Shown here: positions 51,059 to 64,000 of the stretch, piece by piece
How positions within the stretch are numbered: position 1 is the first letter of the stretch
Layout of the letters: each line of letters starts with the position of its first letter
Made by a program: the position numbers and the translations under genes
The notes under the pieces: model-generated
Told to the model about the DNA's origin: nothing
Databases searched by the model: none
What the model saw: only the letters and a program-made list of their open reading frames with translations
From: DATKYQ01 sp964640665
GTDB taxonomy: Bacteria > Myxococcota > B64-G9
Length of the DNA: 64,000 nucleotides
Reading direction: 5' to 3'
Assembly (NCBI GenBank): GCA_964640665.1
Contig: CAZXHT010000008.1
Location: 1-64,000 of the forward strand

Positions 51059-52360
51059 TCACCAGGCCAGTGAGGCCTGGACCAGGATGCCGAATGCCTC
51101 GTTGCCGCTCTGGGCCGGAATGTCGGCGAACAGGTCGGCTAAAATGGCGAAGTGATCCTGCTCGACCGCGAAGTGACCGCCGGCCGTGAACCGCAGGCGC
51201 ATGTCGTCGTCCGTGTCCATGTCGGGTTCGAGCCACTCGACGCGGAAGACGCACTCCATCCAGTCCTGCAGCTTGTAGCCGATGTGAGCCCACAGGGCCA
51301 GGCTGGACTTCGAGTCGCTGGGGTCGCCGTAGCTGATTACCCGGAACATGAACTCGGATATCAGGTGCAGCCGGCCGTCGTTGTACTCGGCTCCCGGCCC
51401 GCCCATGATGACGATGTCATTGTCAGAATCGCCACCGGCATTGTTGGGCATGCCCAGCCAGAAGTTGAGATCGAGTGACAGGGTGTCCATGGGCTTGAAG
51501 GCCGCCCGCAGCATGATGTCCTTGGCCTTGTTGTTGTCGGTGTAGTTATTGTAGGTGCCGGCGCCGATCACGATAGTGCCCATCTGCATGTTGACCAACT
51601 GTGGATTCACGGCGGTGGGCTCGTACATCAGGCCGTTGAACACCCCCAGCTTGACGGTGAACTGCTCGTTGGCCTGGTAACCCATTTCGAAGCCGATCTG
51701 ACGCCAGACGCCGAAGGCGCCGGCGGTCAGGAAAACAGGGAAGTTGACGGCATCCAGATGGGCCCGATCACGCGGCATCATGTAGGTGAAGTCGGGTAAA
51801 AAGCGACCCACCCGCAGGCTGAAGCCGTTGTACTTGTAACGCAAGAACATGTCCAGGGCGAAAGATGCCATGTTGCCGGCGTCGCCCTGGAAGAAATACT
51901 CGAGGTTGCGGCTGAGCAAATGCCCCTTGAGGACGATGCGCGCGCGCTGGAACCTGAAGCCCACGGTCTCGTTGTCGACATCGTCGTTGAACATGTAGGA
52001 TTCAAAGAGGGTCTGGAAGAGGCCCATCAAGGCCAGCGAACCGTACTTGTGATCGACCGAGGGCAGAAGCCCCTTGTGGCTGACCGGCTCCTCGGCGGCC
52101 GGACCGACCGGCGGAGGCGTGGTCTTTTTGACCGGCGTGGGAGTCGGCGCCGGCGCTGTAGTATTTTCTACGGACGGCTTCTCTTTTTCGGGTGTGGCCT
52201 TGGGCTGCTCACCCTTGTCCTCGGACTCTTCCTCCCAGCCCTCGAAGCCGGTTTTCTCCTCTTGTTCCTTGTCCTTGTCCTGGGCCGAGGCGGCCAGCGG
52301 ACAGAACGCCAGGGCGGCCGAAAGGACCAAGCACCATATGGATATAGCTTTGCGTGTCAT
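51059..52360 (-). CDS. Outer-membrane porin, phosphate-selective porin (OprO/OprP)-like
   Basis: The 433-residue protein has a signal peptide (VLSAALAFCPLAASAQ). A Glu/Lys/Pro-rich linker (about 30-90) may be a periplasmic or cell-wall tether. Then comes a beta-barrel with alternating strands (VGFRFQRARIVLKGHLLSR, then FSLRVGRFLPDF, GFEMGYQANEQFTVKLGVFN) and a C-terminal strand ending in Trp (FGILVQASLAW). It starts at 52360 after AAAGGGG. The Pro-rich insert is unusual for porins. It lies eight bases after the convergent aldehyde-dehydrogenase stop. Confidence 0.78.
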   Translation of the reverse strand: MTRKAISIWCLVLSAALAFCPLAASAQDKDKEQEEKTGFEGWEEESEDKGEQPKATPEKEKPSVENTTAPAPTPTPVKKTTPPPVGPAAEEPVSHKGLLPSVDHKYGSLALMGLFQTLFESYMFNDDVDNETVGFRFQRARIVLKGHLLSRNLEYFFQGDAGNMASFALDMFLRYKYNGFSLRVGRFLPDFTYMMPRDRAHLDAVNFPVFLTAGAFGVWRQIGFEMGYQANEQFTVKLGVFNGLMYEPTAVNPQLVNMQMGTIVIGAGTYNNYTDNNKAKDIMLRAAFKPMDTLSLDLNFWLGMPNNAGGDSDNDIVIMGGPGAEYNDGRLHLISEFMFRVISYGDPSDSKSSLALWAHIGYKLQDWMECVFRVEWLEPDMDTDDDMRLRFTAGGHFAVEQDHFAILADLFADIPAQSGNEAFGILVQASLAW

Positions 52361-52417
52361 GCGTAACCCCTTTTCCCGATATGGAACAGATTGCAATCTG
52401 TATACCAGGAAAAGCGA

Positions 52418-53098
52418 TCAGATCAAACCGCTATCCGCCATCGAGGTGTAGCCGCAGCGGCCGACGACCAGGTGGTCGACTACCGTGACGCCGACCAGTT
52501 TTCCCGCCCTGACCATGCGCTCGGTCAACTCGATGTCGTCGCGGCTGGGTGTCGGATCGCCTGAGGGGTGGTTGTGCACCAGAATCACGGCCGGGGCGCC
52601 GTCGCGCAGGCAGGCCGCGAAGACTACCTTGGGATCGACGTGACACGAGGTCCACGATCCCTCGGAGACACGCAGTTGGCGCAGCGGGCGGTGCTTGTTG
52701 TCCAGCAGCAAGGCATGAATGCACTCGCGTTCCAGATCCTGCAGGCGGCAGCGAAACCACTCGGCCACGTCGGCCGCCGATTCGATTGGCCGTCCCCTTG
52801 GGGGATCGGGGACGGCCAGGCGGCGGCCGATCTCGACGGCCGCTTTCAGCCGGCAGGCGCGCGCCTCGCCCACGCCGTCGAGCCTTGCGATCTGCGAGAT
52901 CTCCGCCCGGGCCAGGCCCCACAGTCCACCGGCTTGCCCCAGGGCGCGCTCGGCCAGCCCCAGCGGCGCGAGGGAAGATCGCCCGCCGCCGCCCGGACCG
53001 ATCAGCAAGGCCACCAACTCGTGATCGGAAAGCGCCTCGGCTCCGGCTTGGGCGAAGCGCGAATGGATAGCCTGAATGGTTTGATTCGTATCCGGCAA
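52418..53098 (-). CDS. radC: RadC-family JAB1/MPN domain protein
   Basis: The 226-residue length is typical of the family. The N-terminal half has helix-hairpin-helix parts (ALSDHELVALLIG, LDGVGEARACRLKAAVEI). The C-terminal JAMM metal domain has ILVHNHPSGDPTPSRDD. The start is placed at TTG 53098, because GGAGG (53104-53108 complement) lies five bases upstream; an upstream TTG at 53131 would fall inside the promoter. RadC has been linked to DNA repair and recombination, but its enzyme activity is not established. A sigma-54 promoter lies 33 bases upstream. Confidence 0.88.
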   Translation of the reverse strand: MPDTNQTIQAIHSRFAQAGAEALSDHELVALLIGPGGGGRSSLAPLGLAERALGQAGGLWGLARAEISQIARLDGVGEARACRLKAAVEIGRRLAVPDPPRGRPIESAADVAEWFRCRLQDLERECIHALLLDNKHRPLRQLRVSEGSWTSCHVDPKVVFAACLRDGAPAVILVHNHPSGDPTPSRDDIELTERMVRAGKLVGVTVVDHLVVGRCGYTSMADSGLI

Positions 53099-53130
53099 GA
53101 CCGCCTCCAAGTTGTTGCGGCAACAAAACA

Positions 53131-53147
53131 AGCAACCTGCGTGCCAG
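53131..53147 (-). promoter_or_regulatory. Sigma-54 promoter upstream of radC
   Basis: On the minus strand the sequence reads CTGGCACGCAGGTTGCT, a full match to the sigma-54 consensus (YTGGCACG-N4-TTGCW), with GG and GC ten bases apart. The start of transcription falls near 53120, about 22 bases before the TTG start. Two inverted repeats overlap it: ACAAGCAAC with GTTGCTTGT (53128-53159) and TTGTTGC with GCAACAA (about 53112-53126). Confidence 0.75.
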
Positions 53148-53222
53148 AATGTTGCTTGTACATAAGCCGTGGATATTTATGCATATATTACCAGCAGTAA
53201 GATCCTTTGGGGTGTCCGAGTG

Positions 53223-53238
53223 CCGGACATGTGTCCGG
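53223..53238. repeat. Imperfect palindrome in the radC / LCCL-protein intergenic region
   Basis: CCGGACA-TG-TGTCCGG is a 7-base inverted repeat with a two-base centre. It lies about 100 bases upstream of the LCCL-domain gene and may be a protein-binding site. The rest of the 200-base intergenic region shows no further feature that I trust. Confidence 0.4.
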
Positions 53239-53336
53239 AAACACTACACAGAAAAGTGGGGTTTTGAGAGGGGCACTAGACCAAGGCATCAATGTATCCG
53301 TATATTACAGGTATGTGACGACTACAGGAGGATGCG

Positions 53337-53915
53337 ATGAGAATCACGGGTCGGGCGATCGTTGTATTGGTACTTGTTCTGGGTTCCGCGTCGGCTCCTG
53401 GCGGCGAGTTGCCGCAGGATGCCGCCAAGCTGATTTCGAAATTCGAGCTAACAGCCGAGAAGATACGTCAGCGGGCGGAGGACGAGATTAATCCGTTCAG
53501 GAAACAAGTCATTCGCAAGCTGAAGTCGTTGCAAGACAAATACACCAGGGCCGCCATGCTCGACGAGGCGCTGGCCGTCCGCGACGAGATACGCGCGTTG
53601 CGCGGGGTCAGGCCCGATCCGGGATACCTGCGCGCTGTAGACGGGCAGATCGGCAAGCGTTTACTGTTTGAGGTTACGGGCAGCCTGAATGGATCTATCT
53701 GGGGCAGCGAGGTTTACACCTCGGATTCGCACCTGGGCGCGGCAGCGGTACACGCCGGCCTGCTGAAACCCGGGGAGCATGGCGTCGTGCTGGTCAGAAT
53801 TTTGCCGGGCCAAAAAAGTTACCAGGGGTCGACCGCCAACGGTGTCAGCTCGAACGCCTATGGTCCCTGGTCGGTGAGCTTCACGGTCGAGAAATATCGC
53901 GATGATTCTTTTTAA
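53337..53915 (+). CDS. Secreted LCCL-domain protein
   Basis: The 192-residue product has a signal peptide (AIVVLVLVLGSASAPGG). A helical region follows (about 30-90), then an LCCL-like domain (about 120-190: GSIWGSEVYTSDSHLGAAAV, then VRILPGQKSYQGSTANGV). The LCCL fold is better known in animal and protist surface proteins, where it has conserved cysteines; here it has none. An AGGAGG site precedes ATG 53337. The next gene overlaps its 3' end by 14 bases. Its role is not known. Confidence 0.75.
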   Translation: MRITGRAIVVLVLVLGSASAPGGELPQDAAKLISKFELTAEKIRQRAEDEINPFRKQVIRKLKSLQDKYTRAAMLDEALAVRDEIRALRGVRPDPGYLRAVDGQIGKRLLFEVTGSLNGSIWGSEVYTSDSHLGAAAVHAGLLKPGEHGVVLVRILPGQKSYQGSTANGVSSNAYGPWSVSFTVEKYRDDSF

Positions 53916-54414
53916 GTTCAGTTATTTGTCGAAGGCTCTGGCAGCCATGATGATTCTGGCCTGGCTGGCCGAGCCGGCGCCGGCGGCGCCGCTGACCGTT
54001 ATCAAGGACCAGGTCGTCCTTGATAAGCTCCTGGGTAAACACCTGTTCGCGCTGCAGTGGATCTCCTGGAGTCATTTCGGCACAGTCGAGGTCGTCTACG
54101 GCGACGGCACCTTGACTATCAGCGGGTCACAGGAGTCCAGGAAGGGCAACGATTACGTTCGCATCGACGGCGTCATCCCGGAGGTGGGAACGCTTTTCTT
54201 CAAGTTCCGAGGCACCATCGTGACCCGCATAAGCCATATCAACGGAGGCCGGCCCTGCCGGCGGCAGGGCCCAATGACCTTTCGCATCACCGGCAAGCGA
54301 AAATACTGGCGCCTGAAACAGATGGACAATCCCTGCGACGGGGTCACAGACTACGTGGACGTCTTTTTCCAGCGGCCCAGCGAGCAGTGTTCCAGGCGGC
54401 TCCCTGGTCGCTGA
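53902..54414 (+). CDS. Secreted hypothetical protein
   Basis: The 170-residue product begins with a signal peptide (LSKALAAMMILAWLAEPAPA). A beta-rich domain of about 130 residues follows (FGTVEVVYGDGTLTISG, then RIDGVIPEVGTLFFKFRGTI), with two cysteines bracketing a possible disulfide (GGRPCRRQG, DNPCDG). The start overlaps the end of the LCCL gene, so the two are likely coupled. I recognise no family. Confidence 0.65.
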   Translation: MILFKFSYLSKALAAMMILAWLAEPAPAAPLTVIKDQVVLDKLLGKHLFALQWISWSHFGTVEVVYGDGTLTISGSQESRKGNDYVRIDGVIPEVGTLFFKFRGTIVTRISHINGGRPCRRQGPMTFRITGKRKYWRLKQMDNPCDGVTDYVDVFFQRPSEQCSRRLPGR

Positions 54415-54484
54415 AGAGCTGCCCACGCCCTGGATCTCCCGGCTCGACTTGATCCGCCACCGCTCGGGGTGTAAAAGGCTCGCG

Positions 54485-55888
54485 ATGACAGCGCGCGCGA
54501 CCGGCAAGAAAAATATCGAGACCTCCGGCGAAATGACCGAGGAGATCGGGATTTCTTCTATCCAGCAGCCCGTCGTGGTGCCCACGCGGGGAATCCCGCC
54601 CGCCAAGATCGACCCGGATGCGCTCAAGGTGATCCGCAGACTCAACCGCTTCGGGCACACTGCTTACCTGGTCGGCGGCTGCGTCAGGGATCTGCTTCTG
54701 AAACTCACCCCCAAGGACTTCGACGTGGCCACCTCGGCGCATCCCGGGGAGATCCGCAAGCTTTTCCGCAACTGCCGGCTGATCGGCCGGCGTTTCAGGC
54801 TTGCGCACATCCTATTCAGGGGCAGGGTCATCGAGACGGCCACCTTCAGGGCCGCGGCGGGCGAACAGGCACCAGACGGCGACTTGCTGATCCATTCGGA
54901 CAATGTTTTCGGCGACGAGCAGGAAGACGCTCTCAGGCGCGATTTTACCATCAACGGCCTGTTTTACGACCCAGTCAAGCGCACGCTGGTCGACTACGTC
55001 GGCGGCCTCGAAGATCTCGTCGGACGCACACTGAGATACATCGGCCGTCCGGACGTCAGGACGCGCGAGGATCCCGTCCGCATCCTGCGGGCGCTCAAGT
55101 TCGCCGGCCGTCTGGGATTTGCGATAGAGCCGGCCACGCTGCGCGCAATCGTGCGTTACCGCAGCCACCTCGAAAAGTGCGCCGCGCCGCGGCTGCTCGA
55201 GGAGATCTTCCGCATGCTGCGCTCCGGCGGATCCGAGGCCTGCTTCAGGTTGATGTGGGAGACTGGAGTACTGAAGATCATGATGCCCGAGGTGGCCCGT
55301 TACCTGTCCCGGGCACCGGAGCGCGACGAGGAACGCGAGCCGGGCGGTGGGTTGTGGGCCTACCTGTCTGCAATAGACGGCTCCGAGCGTGAGTTGTTGA
55401 GCAACGCCGTGCTGCTGGCGGCGGTCTTGCTTCACCCGGTGGCCGATGCCGCAGGGAACGGAGAAGAGTCCTATGGGATCAAGCCCGCTTCCGGGGCGCA
55501 GGGGGAAATAGCCCGCCAGATGCTGCGCGGAATGGTCATGCGACTCAAATTGCCCAAGCGGCAGGCCGAACGGGTGCAGCAACTGGTTGCCGCCCAGAGA
55601 CGCCTGCTGAAGATGAAACACACGCGCCCCCCGCCGCGCGCCTTTATGCGGCGCGCGTCTTTCCCAGAGGCGCTCGACCTGTTCGAAATCGGCGTGCGGG
55701 CTTGCGGCGAAGGGCGCAGGACCCTTCAGCGCCTGCGCCGGGCCTCTCTCCAGGAGGGAGCATCGTCGCGTACTTCCGCCTCGGGGCCGGTGCCGAAGAA
55801 AGGATCCACTCCGGGCCAGGCAGCGAAGCGTGGCCGACGGCACCGCGGCAGGCGGGGCCGTGGTGGAAAAAAGACCAAGATTTCTTAG
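54485..55888 (+). CDS. pcnB: Poly(A) polymerase / CCA-type nucleotidyltransferase
   Basis: The 467-residue protein belongs to class II tRNA-type nucleotidyltransferases. It has GHTAYLVGGCVRDLLL, the metal-binding KDFDVATSAHP (DxD), RRDFTINGLFYDP and EDPVRILRALKFAGRLGF. A Lys/Arg-rich tail follows (RHRGRRGRGGKKTKIS), as in polyadenylating PcnB enzymes rather than strict CCA-adding ones. ATG 54485 is chosen over in-frame ATGs at 54449 and 54533 because AAAAGG lies seven bases upstream, but the choice is uncertain. The stop overlaps the stop of the convergent thioesterase gene. Confidence 0.85.
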   Translation: MTARATGKKNIETSGEMTEEIGISSIQQPVVVPTRGIPPAKIDPDALKVIRRLNRFGHTAYLVGGCVRDLLLKLTPKDFDVATSAHPGEIRKLFRNCRLIGRRFRLAHILFRGRVIETATFRAAAGEQAPDGDLLIHSDNVFGDEQEDALRRDFTINGLFYDPVKRTLVDYVGGLEDLVGRTLRYIGRPDVRTREDPVRILRALKFAGRLGFAIEPATLRAIVRYRSHLEKCAAPRLLEEIFRMLRSGGSEACFRLMWETGVLKIMMPEVARYLSRAPERDEEREPGGGLWAYLSAIDGSERELLSNAVLLAAVLLHPVADAAGNGEESYGIKPASGAQGEIARQMLRGMVMRLKLPKRQAERVQQLVAAQRRLLKMKHTRPPPRAFMRRASFPEALDLFEIGVRACGEGRRTLQRLRRASLQEGASSRTSASGPVPKKGSTPGQAAKRGRRHRGRRGRGGKKTKIS

Positions 55889-56658
55889 GCCGGTCGGACC
55901 CATGTGGTTTCGGCCGCGGCGATGGCCTCGTCCGGGTCGAGTGTCCGGACCTCGTGAGCGAAGCGCCTCTCGTTCGGGCCGCCACCCGCAAGCTCCATGA
56001 TACCGGCCACGACGTTCCGCCCGGGGCCGACCTCCTTCTGGAAGCGAATGTTCAACTCCCGCAGAACGAAGTTGCGATAAACGTCTGAGGGAACCGTCTC
56101 GATCATCCAGTCCAGGTAGCGCAGGTTGTTGACGTGCTCGTTGAAGTCGATCTCCCAGCGCCGGACGGGGAAGCTTTCTTGCCGATCCGCCGGGCTGCAG
56201 GCAACGGGCCGCCGAAAGCGGCGCTCGATGGCACGTTCGCAATCGACATGGAATGCGCCGGACACCTCGGGGGGCACCCTGGCCACCCGCCTGCGGGCCT
56301 TGTCCATGAAGGCCCACAACGTCGTGGCGCGTGCCACGGGTCCGTGATCGGTTCGCAGCACGAACTCGCGGCGCGAAAGCAGGCGGCCCATCTCCGAGGG
56401 CCAGGTGATCACCCTGAGCCTGGATCGCCAGGGAGGGAAATTGGCGAACTCGACTCGCGTCTGGACGATCATCCAACTCAGACGGCGCTCGCTCAACCAG
56501 GGGATCCCGCGGCCGACCTGCTCGGAGTGCAAGATGGCCGCCTCCTGCATGGCCGAGAGCAAGGAACGTGGGGTTGCTGCCAGGCGGCTGTCCGTGTCCT
56601 GGTAACGCAGATCGAAGGACATCTCGAACTTCACAGGGTTGCTTGGCTTTTCTTTCAT
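55885..56658 (-). CDS. Acyl-ACP thioesterase family protein
   Basis: The 257-residue protein contains two hotdog-like halves as in bacterial acyl-ACP thioesterases (FDLRYQDTDSRLAATPRSLL, then LSRREFVLRTDHGPVARATT, and EIDFNEHVNNLRYLDWMIET). The Asn and His of the DFNEHVNN motif match the proposed catalytic set. Such enzymes free fatty acids from acyl carrier protein. ATG 56658 is chosen at the start of the domain; the open frame upstream is non-coding. The stop codon shares two bases with the pcnB stop on the other strand. Confidence 0.82.
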   Translation of the reverse strand: MKEKPSNPVKFEMSFDLRYQDTDSRLAATPRSLLSAMQEAAILHSEQVGRGIPWLSERRLSWMIVQTRVEFANFPPWRSRLRVITWPSEMGRLLSRREFVLRTDHGPVARATTLWAFMDKARRRVARVPPEVSGAFHVDCERAIERRFRRPVACSPADRQESFPVRRWEIDFNEHVNNLRYLDWMIETVPSDVYRNFVLRELNIRFQKEVGPGRNVVAGIMELAGGGPNERRFAHEVRTLDPDEAIAAAETTWVRPA

Positions 56659-56787
56659 TACCGCCCGAGAGCAATAGTGACATTTACCGCGATCACATGG
56701 TAAAAGTAGTACAATAAGCATGTCGGCGCAAAAACTCATTCTGGCTGCCGCGCCTGGCGGATGCCGTGTTTTTCCGGGAGGTCTATG

Positions 56788-63806
<7,019 letters not shown>

Positions 63807-63951
63807 CAAAAACCAGGCGATTACATTCTCGTAAAGACAGGTCATCGCAATCTCCACGACCGACCGTATTTTTTGGAAGTTGCCGAGACCTTTCGCAAAC
63901 CTACACTTGCATGATAGAATAGCGGTGCAACCGACGGGTAAGAGGTATGCT

Positions 63952-64000
63952 ATGATGCAAAAAATGATGGCTGTCGGCTATCTTATGCTCGGCGTTGCTT
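63952..64000 (+). CDS. Start of a truncated secreted or membrane protein
   Basis: An ATG at 63952 (or 63955), with AGAGG upstream, starts a frame MMQKMMAVGYLMLGVA that runs to the window end. It looks like the beginning of a signal peptide. Nothing more can be said. The 145 bases before it hold only a weak promoter candidate (TAGAAT at about 63915-63920). Confidence 0.5.
   Translation, partial: MMQKMMAVGYLMLGVA

Noticed and set aside
54812..56683. 623-residue open frame on the minus strand opposite pcnB and over the thioesterase gene
   Set aside because: It is the antisense of GC-rich pcnB; its composition is Arg/Gly/Pro-rich without a domain, while both overlapped genes have clear family motifs.

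Overview
The window is a 64 kb piece of a GC-rich, Gram-negative chromosome. It carries lpxC (lipid A synthesis), an outer-membrane porin and many lipoproteins. Several traits resemble Myxococcota and other former Deltaproteobacteria: MopE-like and Cys-rich surface lipoproteins, PEGA, FecR and TPR proteins, a 1.4-kDa-residue-scale CoA-dehydratase activase, PilZ and MshEN proteins, and sigma-54 promoters. Two runs of exactly 100 N (28873-28972 and 58302-58401) show that it is a draft scaffold, probably from a metagenome or an unfinished genome. No tRNA, rRNA, CRISPR array or prophage was recognised.

Layout. 1-7.9 kb: a transposase remnant, then a leftward operon of an aromatic amino-acid ammonia-lyase, a fused CoA-dehydratase activase and a hybrid histidine kinase. 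7.9-11.9 kb: a TPP-riboswitch-controlled operon thiM-thiE-thiL plus a CoA-disulfide-reductase-like flavoprotein. 12-13.4 kb: an AT-richer PEGA lipoprotein and debris. 13.4-21.7 kb: a surface cluster of a secreted protein, an ECF sigma factor, a FecR/TPR membrane protein, a vWA lipoprotein and three Cys-rich lipoproteins. 21.7-24.8 kb: a patchwork with an intact RelE/Phd toxin-antitoxin pair, a second deleted copy of it, a GIDE-like protein, a glycosidase remnant and a low-GC metallo-hydrolase. 24.8-31.5 kb: housekeeping, with rhodanese/MauE, PilZ/MshEN, yebC-ruvC-ruvA-ruvB and lpxC. 31.5-43.9 kb: a TPR protein, a coiled-coil protein, a GH106-type rhamnosidase, a methyltransferase/coiled-coil protein, an M20 peptidase and lipoproteins. 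44-49.4 kb: HU, purF, a palindromic element, then a leftward set of dtd, cNMP-binding protein, sigma factor and zinc-finger anti-sigma. 49.5-56.7 kb: an aldehyde-dehydrogenase pseudoenzyme, porin, radC, LCCL protein, pcnB and acyl-ACP thioesterase. 56.8-63.8 kb: one giant Cys-repeat lipoprotein, broken only by the second N run.

The most notable points are these. The ammonia-lyase carries Ala-Cys-Gly instead of Ala-Ser-Gly as cofactor precursor. The aldehyde-dehydrogenase homologue has lost both catalytic residues. Near-perfect sigma-54 promoters sit in front of lpxC and radC. The duplicated toxin-antitoxin locus was deleted at a 5-base microhomology. The second N gap is flanked by an exact 55-base overlap; collapsing it restores one 2287-codon reading frame. 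The sigma/FecR/vWA/Cys-rich lipoprotein cluster is the best candidate here for an undescribed surface system.
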